From Dentipellis sp. KUC8613 (lineage: Eukaryota; Basidiomycota; Agaricomycetes; Russulales; Hericiaceae), in assembly GCA_002286715.1 (NCBI GenBank), contig NSJX01000001.1:2719929-2783928 (forward strand): a stretch of DNA of 64,000 nucleotides, read 5' to 3'. The translations under genes were made by a program, and so were the position numbers. Shown piece by piece: positions 34,907 through 46,288 of this stretch. The notes beneath the pieces are model-generated. The model saw only the letters and a program-made list of their open reading frames with translations. It was not told the origin of the DNA and ran no database searches. Every line of letters starts with the position of its first letter. Position 1 is the stretch's first letter.

Positions 34907-37826
34907 TCAGGGCAGTCTGGCGGGCATAGTGTTACTTGGCCCCTGCGCATTCTGAGAGGGACCCTTATCCAGATAATCAATATTTTCCAACGGCACCAGT
35001 ACCTTATGTCTACATCGGACCCAAGTTAGCCAGAGTGGACGAAAAATCGTTAGTCGCATTAGAGACGTACTTGGCGCGGAGATGCGATTTCACACCGTCG
35101 AAGATGAAAAGCCGGGCCGTGCCCGGACAGTGGACGCAACTGAATTGAGGCGTCACTTTGGGTGGAGGTCTAGGGGTGAGTAGAGTCGGTGGCGGAAATG
35201 TTTGCTGATAGATCCATGATCTAGGTCGATAGAAAAAGTCCTGATTCTCGACAGGATCAGAGATACCGTGGCTACGGTGAGTGATCAACATTGATTTTCT
35301 GTCGGCTACAAATACGAAGCTCACGCTGTGCGTATGTGGGTCACGACTGGGTCCCTCGGTCGGTCTGTCGCAAAATATGTTGCCGTGCAATGATTGCAGG
35401 ACCAATGATTGCTCCAATGGCTTGCAACTGTCGGCTCTTTCTTTTTGACGTTGATAGTTTCCTCCACTGACAGACGCATCCAACGAGGTACCGGATGGTC
35501 TAAACTTGTAGCATAATGATTCACCTGTAGAATACCGAATAGAAAGGGTATATGATGTTGAGTGCAAGGATCGATCAGGCGGACAACGAGACAACTTACA
35601 CAGGCTCTCCAACAATAAACGAGAAGCCCTTGAGTAACGCCTCCATTTCGTTCGTAACAATCCGTGCAGAAGAAGCGTAAATCGTCTGCATCGAGCTCGC
35701 TCGCCGTAACCTGATTGGGAATCTTGCCTGCGGTGGTCGCCACCGCAGCCGCTGCGGCCGAGCCACGCTCCGAGAACTGGAGGTTCTGAGGATGAGACGA
35801 CTGGATTGCGCTGAAGATGTCACGACCAATGAACCACCAGCCATGACGGTTCACAAACACCGAAACTGCAAGTTCTAGTGGACCTGCGAAGCGGGCCATA
35901 GCAGAACGCGTTTCCGCGGTCACTGGCATGAACGCAAGCTGCATGGGCGCAGAAACAATGCGATAACTTTCGGGCAACATTGCGGTGTATTCTTCGCGTG
36001 TCTCATGCATCCATTGCATTAGGCTGGCCGGCAAATCCGCGGCTGCAGCCTGCCACTCGGCAGCTGTGACCGTGGAAGAGACGTCCCTGTCGAAGAGCGG
36101 CTTGAAGCACAAGAAACTGGACGTGGCTTCGACAGGAGGAAGGTAGAGCCGCTGGATGGGGAGAGTATTTTGTGTATAGTTCTCGATGCACCGTTGTGCC
36201 TCTCTTTCGCGGTCGCATCTCACGTAATAACGTTGCGCGGCCACTCGATTTTCTCGTGCTTGGATCAGATGTTCTTCTAGCGTGCCTTGTATACGACTCC
36301 AGACTACAAGCAAGGTTTAGCAGGTAAAAATGGCGAGTGAAATGGGATGCATACTGCGATCTGTAATCTGGGCTTTAGCACGTACTTCCTTCAAGGTTGT
36401 AAAATCGCTGGTATCCATCTCATGCTCATCATAGCCGAGAGCCACAAGTCGCCTTCGAATTCTGAACACAGACATCTGCACATAAGTAACCTTTCCCAAA
36501 ATATGTGAAATTCCGTACTCGTTGAGCCTACTGCTACCTTCGATCTGGCGCCACTCGGTCGTGGCCCTCACCCAGTTTTGGAACACGAACTGACTCTGCA
36601 AAGAAGATAGCTCCTTTGATATCATATTTTCGTAAGATTAGACGAATATGTTACCTGCTGCATAGCGGAAATGTGCGTAAACCGTTCCTGACGGAAGTCC
36701 TCCAACGCCTTGCGAGCACTTGGCTTATTCATGACCACAGCCTTCTTCAAGGTGGCAAGCTTCGCTTCCATTTTGTCAATGCTGGGCTTCCAGTAGAATT
36801 TTTTGCTTGATGCATGGCCGTGCGACCATCCGCCAGCTACGTTGCAGTCAGATCGCGATCCAGCAATACGGCATTGATATCGTGAAACGTACTATGCGTG
36901 TATTCCAGAAGTTCTACGACGTCAGGGTCAGCATCAGGACACTTTTTCTCGAATTTGGCCCCATATACAAGGCTAATCCCGTGTGCGTAATCAGTTCGCA
37001 TTGAAACTAGTAAAAGAGATGAACAAGATCGTACTTTTCTTTCCTACACTTCACGCAAAGGCGCATTCGTAGACAGAAGTCGATCCGGTGGATACCCTTC
37101 GTACCGCAATTCTGAGTAGCACGAAGGTTCGTGACCTCAAATGAGAGTTGCAAGAGCTTGAAGGGACGCACCGAACAGATCGCTCCTCCGAAGAGCAAAT
37201 TGGCCCAGCTTGGCTCGCACATGTCCTCCGGCGGCTCTGGAACGGCTGGTCCGAGCGCATGCTTGCGCGCAGCAGCCCATGCGAATTGTGATCGTCGCGA
37301 CATGAGCACGGTGCGCAAGCTCTTGCTGGTCCGTGCGAGGCGCAGCAGGTCGGCAGGTTCAAGCAGACAGAATATCTGAATAAACGGCCGAATTAGCCCC
37401 TTGATATTCATTCAAGGAGACGATCAAGAGAAAGACAACCTCGTAGAGAATATCAAGCGGCATGACCAGCATATCTCGTAGCCGACCTTGTACTTTACGA
37501 CTCGGACGCTTCTTGGTGGCTTTGGCAGTTTGAGTTGATGCAGAGAGGGTTTTTCTACGCTTGGAAGGTCTCGTCGCTGTACAAGAGATGAATAACGATA
37601 ACAACATGCAATATCGAGACAAACCTTTCTTGTTCTCTCCGAAGTCGTCATCACTGCCTGATGGATCAGAGAGATCGTCTTCGCTTTCCGTGGTCTCGTC
37701 GTCGGGATCGACGCTGGACGCCTCAGAGGGGTTGGCAACCGAGTCCGACAGATCCGTCAAGTCGCCGTCTATGCAGTCGCCGTCATCATCGACGACGGTT
37801 CTGCCTACAAGATCTGGCGCTCTCAT
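34907..37826 (-). CDS. F-box/zinc-finger protein F3 with duplicated C-terminal finger module
   Basis: Eleven exons: 37826-37625, 37576-37440, 37375-37172, 37111-37035, 36972-36893, 36836-36655, 36595-36355, 36303-35600, 35524-35325, 35271-35071, 35009-34907. They sum to 2,331 nt, 776 residues. The N-terminus is acidic (DDDGDC, ESEDDLSD) and then basic (PSKRRKT). The F-box reads MPLDILYE | IFCLLEPADLLRLART. Then come PPEDMCEPSWANLLFGG, C-x2-C-x16-C-x2-C, FAGPLELAVSVF with IGRDIF, RFFCTDC and a first finger CNHC-x16-H-x4-H. Unlike its relatives it has a second finger, CVHC-x14-H-x4-H, on an extra exon of nearly the same length (201 against 200 nt). In both copies a phase-2 intron precedes the last His, and the block after the finger repeats (DPVENQDFF, then VPLENIDYL). 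If the last intron is not used, the protein stops at 35010 and the second finger loses its final His. An SCF adaptor role is inferred. Confidence 0.75.
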
Positions 37827-38512
37827 TGTCAGAGCTGCGCGTAATTAGGATGTCCGCGCAATGGATCTTCGCTGCAGGTAGCAAGGACGAAGTGCGAAGG
37901 TGAGGGTGATCCGTGACCAAAGCGCGGCCTAGGCTTCCAGCCGGCTAAGGCTACTTTCACCGCTTATGTAGGCGGCGTTCTTGCGACGGCGTTCTCGCAA
38001 TTTCGGTGATCCCGGCGAACATGCTAGTAGGGAACAAGAAGCACGAAGCTAAAGTGGCACCCAAGAGGCACCTCCCCTGTGCGTGCAGGAGGACGCACTA
38101 GTTCTCGCTGAATTGACCGACTGAAGGTAAATTTCGAAAAATCCGATATCATTCGAGTCGAGACGCGTCGAAGGCGGCTAATTTAAAATACAGTACACAT
38201 CTGCGCTAGGTATGTAAGCGTTAAGGACCTTCAGCGACATCTGTACCTGCGTTTGCCGTCTTGACTGCAGCCGATATTATTCGTGGGGTCCGTAGAACGA
38301 TTTCAAAGTATTTCAGGCCATAAACTAATGCTACTCGTCAAACAGCAGCCAGAAACGAGAGCACGACTGTAACAAGGTAAGACGAGCGGCGATGTCACAC
38401 CTAACGACGACGAAGACAGCGGGCAAAAGAAGTACGGACATGCCATGCTAAAATGAATGTGCTAAAGAAATGAAAGTAGAATATGCTCTATATCTATAGT
38501 ATTCAAAATATG
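37827..38512. other. Intergenic region between F-box genes F3 and F4
   Basis: 686 nt holding the F3 promoter (minus strand). No coding frame, RNA gene or repeat stands out. Confidence 0.35.
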
Positions 38513-41003
38513 TCATGTTCTTGGAGAGCTCCCATCAAATTCTATAGTTTGACCCGTTGGCTGTGCCCAATGCAATGCTGTATGGTAAAAGTAGTCTCTG
38601 TTCTCGACAGGTCTGGCAACTCCATGGCTGTGATGCGAAGATTAGAACTCATCGGCCTATTACTACAGCGAAACGAGACTTACCGGTACTTGATGTGTCC
38701 CTGGATATCCGCCTTCTGTAAATCCCGCAAACTGCAATGATTGCAGCACCACCTGTCCGATATGAACGGACCTTCATAATACCAGCTCGAGGAGTATTTC
38801 TCTTTCAATTTCAGCGCCTTCGCCGTATCCCACTGTGGCAAACGATCGTGCTCCTTAGTATGCTCGACCTATGTGTATAATGGTCAAGCAAGTTCTTCGA
38901 CTGAAAGGATGGAAGCTCACGGCCATTCTCCAATGGTAGCCCGACACCCAACATGTTTTCTTGTCACGAATGCAGTCAAGACAGCAGAACCGTCCGCTCA
39001 CGTTATCCATCTCGTACGCTGTCGCCTTCGCAGGGTCCTTTCCGACTAACTTCACCAACGCAGCGGCAGTCTCCGAGCCCAAGGGGAAGAAGGAGTACTC
39101 TTTCACTCTTTCTTCATCCCAGAAGCTACAGAAGTCTCTCCCGATCCGCGTTTTAGTGTTGCCGTCAATGATTTTTAGGGAGCCGTACGACCTCTCTTTG
39201 AATACCGCGATCGCCAGCTCGAGAGGACCAGCGAATCTTGGCATCAGGTTTCGCCGTGCGAGATTCAGCTGCGAATCCCCATCTTCGAGGCTGACAACGC
39301 GCATAGGCAGACTTGGGGGGTAATTTCCTTTTGGAAGCACTGCGGCGTACTTGTCTCTCTGCGCGTGCATCCAGTCCGTCAAGGCATTCGGGAACTCGGC
39401 AACGGCTTCGGCCCATTCCTCGTCTGTGACTTCGATCGATGCATCTCTGTCCAAAAGTGCCTTGACGTGCGGAAACGTGTGCACGGTCCGCTCAGTCGGA
39501 AAATACTGCAGCTGAACGGGGAGGACTGTCTTCTTGTACTCCGTGTAAAGCTTGCTTATGTGCTGTGCGCGTTCCTGGGAGATCTGCGCCTGCTTCATTT
39601 CGCGAAGCGTCTTTGTTATCTTTGGTGAAATCTCGTCCCAGACTGAAAGTTTTGTTGAGTGTTTCGTACTTCAACCTGAACCGTCGGTACTCACGATCGT
39701 CAGTCAATGGCTCCCTTGACGCTATCAGTGGCGTCGTTAAAAAAGTCGGATCCAGGACATGCTTTGGGTCATGTCCCAGAGCAAGAAGGCGTCGTTTGAT
39801 CCTCGGAGGGTGTCAGCGTTGCTCGAATAATCGTAGGGGTCAAGCTTACTCTGAGACTCTCTTAGCCTCCGCCGCTTTTCCTGCGGCCTCTCGCCAAGAC
39901 TCCACGTCGTCGAGCCAATCTTCGAGCTTCTGACATTTCTGACGATCTCGTTTATCATTACCAAAGATCCACGGCCTTCTGGAAGGGAGCTCGCTCACGT
40001 GGTTAAAGTCGCGCAATTCAGCGGTCTCTAAACTCACCCAGAGTCGCAATTTGGACTCGAAGTCGGCACTTGTGCGCTCTTTCGTCTTGAAATTCACTAT
40101 GCGTTTGTTCAAGCCAGGGAGGTCTTCAATCCAATACCATTTGTCAGGGTTGCCTCTGCGAACTCGACCGGCTGTCTTCGCTATTGGTTCACATAGACAC
40201 GTGTTAGTGGGGAAGATGGCAGAGTGTGAGGGCGATGCTGATTCACCGTCGACCCAAGGAGCTATAGCCAAAATCTCCGCCTCATATTTAGGAAACTTTC
40301 GTAACACATCTTCATGTTTACACGTCCTAGTAAGTCGCGTCATAATCTATTCCGAGAACGAAGACAGAGAATTACCCTTTCTTCAAGCAAGCTTTGCAAA
40401 GACGACGTTTAAATATGAATGTAACATCATCGACGTTTTCCTCGCCACATTTCTAAGACACCAGTCAGATGCGAAGAATACGATCTCAATGATCAGACGT
40501 ACATCACAAAAAGACTCTCCGAACAACAAGTGTGCCCATTGCGGTTCACACATGCCCTCAAAAGGCTTAGGTATCTCGTCAGGACCGGGGGAATTGCCAT
40601 GAACTGCCTTCCAGATGAAAGACGACTTTCGGGATAACAAAACGGCGCGCAAGTTCTTTGCAGTCCTAGCGAGCCGGAGGAGGTCGCCTGGAGATAATAG
40701 ACAGAATATCTATAGACAAAGGTAAAATTCGACACTCGCAATGCTCGGAAATGTACGAACCTCGTAAAGGACGTCGAGCGGTAGATGTAGAAAGCGCGAG
40801 TCCTTGCGTTGCTGACCGAACGGACCGTGAATGTTGCGCTCATTCTTCGCTTGTGTCTTATTTCGTTTTATCGCTATGAAATACTTTCAAATGAATCTGC
40901 ATGTGCCATGGATAAATCAGCTCTGACCTCGTCCTGGTCTTTCGCCTCGGGTATGGTCCAGGTCCGTACGTTGCGACAATTTGGGAAACTTTATCCTCGG
41001 CAT
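38513..41003 (-). CDS. F-box/zinc-finger protein F4 (second subfamily), intact
   Basis: Eleven exons: 41003-40928, 40873-40761, 40709-40503, 40452-40376, 40326-40247, 40180-39999, 39938-39850, 39801-39695, 39642-38921, 38868-38684, 38627-38513. They sum to 1,953 nt, 650 residues. The N-terminus is short and basic. The F-box is LPLDVLYE | IFCLLSPGDLLRLART. The linker is FEGMCEPQWAHLLFGE, then C-x2-C-x16-C-x2-C, KWYWIEDL, a helical region, FAGPLELAIAVF with IGRDFC, RFCCLDC and a C2H2-like finger CNHC-x12-H-x4-H followed by RPVENRDYF. It differs from F1-F3 by an additional intron (39849-39802) in the region between the WYW motif and the core, a pattern shared with F5. It is divergent to the RING-SNF2 gene across 387 nt. 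Function as SCF adaptor is inferred. Confidence 0.77.
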
Positions 41004-41390
41004 ACCTGAAGGACGAGAGAAATGAAGGGGGAAAGGGTAATAACAGGACTGAGATCTGCGTCAGTTTTCTGCCTCAAGCTTGAGGCCTTTCAGGTCCTGC
41101 TGAAAGAGGTTGCAAGGAGAACGGGGGACTCGGAGAGCTCGGAGTCGCGACGCGGTCGCGACAGTGACTAGTGACTACTTGCGATTTGAGACGGATACGC
41201 GCCGGGCTGGGACAGAAACCTGGTCAAAATAGAAATTGAGTCCATAGTAAGCCAAATCCGAACACGGACGCGGCCGAAAACGCGTCTAGTGGCACTAGAC
41301 GCGCGATGCTCCCTTATAGTCACTCTATAACCCGGACAACTGTAAGAACACGCGTTTGCCTCTCCTTTGTACTTCCCACTCTCATGCCAT
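41004..41390. promoter_or_regulatory. Divergent promoter of F4 and the RING-SNF2 gene
   Basis: 387 nt between two opposed start codons. Two ACGCGT hexamers (41280-41285 and 41350-41355) lie 106 and 36 nt before the SNF2 start. ACGCGT is the MCB element bound by the G1/S factor MBF in yeasts. The first hexamer begins one base before a perfect inverted repeat (11-nt arms, one-base centre) at 41281-41303. A pair of GTCGCGAC palindromes is at 41144-41151 and 41155-41162. No TATA box is clear. Confidence 0.5.
41281..41303. repeat. Perfect 11-nt inverted repeat
   Basis: The left arm CGCGTCTAGTG and right arm CACTAGACGCG are exact reverse complements around a single G. It could be a dimeric transcription-factor site or a cruciform. 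It overlaps an MCB-like hexamer. Confidence 0.7.
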
Positions 41391-44300
41391 ATGGTGCACA
41401 GTGACCGGAAGACATCACCTTCGCGAATGTCGCGCGTTTTGGCTGCCCTCGAGGGCGATTTCGATGCGCCTGAGAATGAGGATGGCGCTCAAGACGATCC
41501 TTTGTCCCGAGGCGTGGGTGGAAAGCGCAAATGGGAGCAAGAAATGGGCACCCCGGGACCTAGTAACAAGCGGCCGACAACACCTTTGCCAAGGGGTGAA
41601 CTGAACAGGCTGCCGCCGGGGTTGCTCGCTGCTACACAGTCGCTCAGTGCGTACCAATGCGATTTGGATATGCACCGACGGCTAACTGACTATGCGCCAC
41701 GAAGATGCTAATATCGAGGAATCGCCGAGCACGCAGCAGGATATAAGGAGGCTCTTTGGAGGCACTGTGACTGGACCCGGGATCCCGTTCAACTTGAACT
41801 ATGGTCCCGAGGCACCCATAAGTCGTCTGGATATTGGTGGCCACGACCAGAACGAGAGGTGATGTCATCTGGACTCCCGGAAGCTTTCGCCAGTCTGATG
41901 GTCCCATAGACTTGCCGAATTCGTGTCGAAGTCGATCGACAATCTAAGCCATGGATTGCTGGTGAAGGACGGAATGAAATATCTTGGGCTTCGAGAGTGA
42001 GTACACTACGACTACCCAGTCAAATTTCTTGGTTCTCACGTCGATATCGTCCTCTACGATTCTGCAGTGCGAAGGACCTGCTCCCTGGACTCGAAGTGCG
42101 CCTGATCCCTCACCAGATCATTGGCGTCACCTGGTACGTAATACCCCTTCCCCGAGCGTTCCTCGGAAGGTTGATGAGATGATAGGATGCTGATGCAGGA
42201 GAAAGAAACGCAATACAAGGGAGGCATCATGGCGTACGTACACATTAGCTGACCGATAACGACACCATCGACTAACACTGTTGTACATATCCAGTGACGA
42301 GATGGGTTTGGGTAAGCGCCTTGCTGCAATGGCCATCGGACTAGCACTCAACCTGGCACAATAGGCAAGACCGTCCAAATGATTGCTACAATGGCCATGA
42401 ACATGCCCGAGATGAATGAGAAATATCGCACAACTTTGATCGTGGTGCCCGCAGCATTGATGCACCAGGTGCGTGTCTGCATCCCGATGCTTATCAGTAC
42501 GATTGAGTGAAGTTAAACTTCAGTGGAAAGAAGAGCTCGAGTCGAAGACCAATGGCATTTTCAGCGTTCACATTCACCATGGAAAGGATAAGCTGAAATC
42601 TCTCTCAGCGATGCAGTCGAAAGACGTGAGTTACGACAGTCTGATGTTTCGGCTGGATCTAATCATTAAATCATATCAACGCCAACTAGGTTATTATCAC
42701 TACTTATCAGACTTTGAATCTGGATCTCAGTATAAGGGACGACATCGAAGATGGAGGGGAGATGGAATACTTGCTCAATCACGGGTAACGGCCATTCATC
42801 TTCTTTCCCGTTTCCAATGGACCGATCAACCCCTCTCGGCAGTGGCCTTCTTGCGCAGATGAGATGGTATCGCATCGTGTTAGACGAAGCTCAGTTCGTT
42901 CGCAACAGGTAATACCACAGCTTCCATAATTCCCGCCTCTCCTAATGCCTCAGCTAGATCCACTCGCTCGAGCAAGTCTGTAGCCATGCTCCGCGCGAAG
43001 TATCGCTGGATGCTCACCGGGACACCCGTCACCAACTCCCTGTACGCACCCATCTTTCGCGTTCGTTCTCCGCTTACCCGCCCTCGAATCGATAGCGCGG
43101 ATCTTTACGGCCTCATCCGTTTCGGACATTTCCGCCCATGGAACGACTGGAACGATTTCAACGACCACATCGTATGCTTCATTGTCTTTCTTACTGATGC
43201 TGTGCGCTGACTATTCATATCGCCCGCAGGCTAAGGTCCAACTCACCGACCCCCCGCTTGCAGGTGCGTGCCGCCAACTTCGTCATGCAGGAACACCAGT
43301 CCTGACAAACCTTTTGGCTCTCAGGACTTCGAGCGCAGGGTATCCTGAAGCCCATCCTTCTCCGTCGCACGAAGAATGCGCAGCTGGAGGGGAAGCCCCT
43401 TCTCTCGCTACCGCCGAAGAACATAGACATCGTTACCCTGGAGTTCTCTGCGGACGAACGAGACGTAAGTATGCACTCTCTGCAGTCCACGGGCATTGCC
43501 TTATGGTGAACGTTGCAGATTTACGATACCTTCGAGAAGCGCGCCAAGATACGCGTGAACAAGTTCATCAGGGAGCAGACTATCGTCAAGAAGTAAGTAT
43601 AATATTTTCGGCCAATGTGTATTCCTAATGACAAACTTCTTGCCAGCCACGCCGCCGTCCTTGTGCGCACCCAGTCATCGTACTTCGCTCATGTAGCGTA
43701 GCCTGACAGCCCGTGTAGGTCATGATTCTGCGCCTCCGGCAACTCTGCTGCCATCCCAACCTCATTCTAGTAAGCCGTTCCCCTTGTCGCCCCTTATGCC
43801 GGTCCTTGATCAGACACACAGAGTCAAGCAGAAGGCTTCGAGGATCCATCGGTTCTTGTCGGAAGCGACAGCGACAAGGAGCTGGCTCGCGCGAAGCGCC
43901 TGATGGGCGATAAGTGGGTCAATCAGGTACTTTGTTTTTTACCAGTAGGGGCTCGGTATAACTCAATGCGACACGCTTGTAGGTCAAGAAAAGGTGATAT
44001 TTGCGGTCTGCGGTCTCATTTGACTAGCTACTTACGATTCATTCTGCAGCTTCCTCGCCCGTGCACGCGCGCTTGAACTTGACTTCACCGAAGGCGGAGA
44101 CGAGGACGACTCGACTTGCCCGGTGTGCCATGATTGTGAGTAGCTTGCCGGCTGAGCAATCCTCTCAGCCTAACATTCGTCACAGTGTATACCAGTGAAA
44201 GCGGCCGCGTTCTCAACTGCGGACACGAAATGTGCTACGGTGCGATGATACGCCCTTGTAAACGTGTGATCTGATTCACCTATGGCATTTTATAGACTGC

Positions 44301-46070
44301 ATGCTTGACTTGAGTCACTCCGCTATGGCTCACGATGGTGAATTGTACGTCTTGAACACGGCCCATACTCCAGTTCCTCTACTAACGTGGGTCCTCAGCG
44401 GTCATGGCAACGAGCAGCAGAACCTTAAAGTCGAGAAGCTCTATGAGACTGCCGAAGCGCAAGGCCTCCGACCATGTACGTTCCTCCCTTCGCCTCCGTC
44501 CTTCAGATTTTCAACTGATGTCGTGCAGGTCCAAAGTGCAAGAAGATGACCGACCTGCGGCCCGCAGCGGTCTTCCGCTCCTCCGCCTTCGAGCCCTCCG
44601 AGGAAGAGCTGCGCGAGTACGTCCGCGCGCAGCGGCAGCGCGGCAAAGCGCCCGTCAAGACCGAGCAGACGACGCTGAAGTTCTCGTCCATCGAGTCCAA
44701 GCCGAAGAAAGACCTGCTGGAGATGCTCGAGATGAGCAGCGATGAGGATGAGGATATGCCGGATATTTCGGAGATTTTGGCGGGCAGCTCGAAGGTGAAG
44801 GATGAGAAGAAGGGTGAGTGAAGTTTGACCGGACCATCGCTGGTGTTGTGCTAATGTACTGCGTCTTGATAGGCCCCCGGAAGATGGTCATCGATGTGCG
44901 TCACTCATTCTGTTATTCATGGTACCAATGCTCAATATTGGAGCGAATCAACAGTCCGACGACGAAGACATCGTGATGGCCAAGAAACCCCGGCCAACCG
45001 TGAATTCTGACGACGAAACACCAAACATGTACGCCCATTTAAAATATACTAACACTATGCAAATCACTAACGCCCCTCTAGGAATTCAGCTTCCCGACAG
45101 CCAAACGCAGCGACTTTCGCCGCCTGGAGGCGAGGCGACGACGACCTCGAGCCGAGCACGAAGATGCTCGCGCTCATCAAGGCGCTGAAAGAGGCAGACA
45201 CGTACGGCGACAAGACCATCGTGTATTCACAATGTCTGCTCCTCTTTTTCCAACCATCTCCGAGTTTGTGCTGATGCAGAGGTGGTAGGGACATCCATGC
45301 TCGACCAGATCGAGATCCTCTTCGCGCGGTACGGGATCCAGAATCTGCGGTACGATGGCAAGATGACGCGCGAGGCGCGAGATGCGACGCTCCTGACGTT
45401 CCGGAAGCATGGCGGGCCGAAGGTCATCCTCATCAGGTACGTCTCTTTCCCATTCCCACTTATATTCCACAAATTCTGAATTCTTCCTTGCGGACAGCAC
45501 GAAATGCGGTAGCGTAGGTCTGAACCTCGTCTCTGCGAACCGGGTGGTCAAGTACGTCTGTTCGTACCGTCGTTAGTGAGAGAAGTGCTGATTCTGGCAC
45601 GGTGTAGCTTGGATCTGTCATGGAATTTTGCTGCCGAGTCGCAGGCGTATGATCGGGTGCATCGACTCGGTCAGGAGAAGGACGTGTTCATCAAGCGGCT
45701 GGTGGTACGCGATACCATCGAGGAGCGGTGCGTCCAGTTCCACGGCATTCCTTGTAAAGTTACTGATGTTTTCCTTACAGCATGCTTAAGCTTCAAGAAC
45801 TGAAAGTCGGTATGTCATCTTCACCATCTTGCCGAACGGAGAGGACATGACTAAATGACGCTTGCAGGACTTGCGGACGCGGCGCTTGGCGAGGGTTCTG
45901 GTGTCAAGCTGCATAAAATGAGTGTCAAGGAGATCAAGCAGGTGCGTCCCACCTATCACCCTATTATCTAAACAATTGCTGAAGGTGCCCGTGCCCGTGG
46001 TTAGCTCTTCGGCATGACGCCCGTGCAGCAGGATCCTCCAGGTGTGCGTGTTGACATGCAGCCGCACTAG
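41391..46070 (+). CDS. RING-finger SNF2-family ATPase/translocase (Rad5/Rad16/ULS1-like)
   Basis: I find 33 exons that sum to 2,877 nt, 958 residues, with every junction in phase: for example 41391-41646, 42295-42311 (17 nt), 43647-43662 (16 nt), 43983-43993 (11 nt), 44529-44813 and 46005-46070. SNF2 motifs appear in order: Q/I region IPHQIIGVTW, Walker A DEMGLGKT, Walker B LDEAQ, motif III LTGTP, then FRPWNDWNDF. A C3HC4 RING finger (CPVC...CGHEMCYDC...CPKC) sits between the two ATPase lobes. Motifs V and VI follow (GLNLVSANRVV, QAYDRVHRLGQ). A RING inside SNF2 marks the Rad5/Rad16/ULS1 group. These proteins move on DNA and act as ubiquitin or SUMO-targeted ubiquitin ligases in repair or replication-fork rescue. 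There is no HIRAN domain in the N-terminus, so ULS1/Rad16-like is likelier than Rad5. An acidic insert follows the RING. An in-frame ATG at 41427 is an alternative start. Confidence 0.88.
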
Positions 46071-46288
46071 ACTCTCGAAGCTTCGGCGACACGACTTGCT
46101 CCGTTTATTGTACTCGCACACCATAAGATATGTTAGATTGACGCATTCAATAGTGTAGTTATAGTATCGTACGGGTACCAGTAGTATGCTTCTTGAACTG
46201 TACACGAGCGCTGTGTGCTCAGCTAATAATCCATTTGCGGGAGGGAAGGTATATAGGCCTGCAGAGCTAGCCTTGCGGTGTCCATGTC

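Noticed and set aside
35010..35012. Stop codon of F3 at 35010
   Set aside because: The TAG fits better as the acceptor of a last intron, because splicing restores H-x4-H of the second finger and matches the phase-2 rule of the family.
34936..35148. Plus-strand frame of 70 codons with an upstream TATATAAAA
   Set aside because: It is antisense to the finger exons of F3 and has no independent support.
34113..41003. Possible transposon driving F-box duplication
   Set aside because: I looked for terminal repeats, transposase or reverse transcriptase motifs around F2-F4 and found none.
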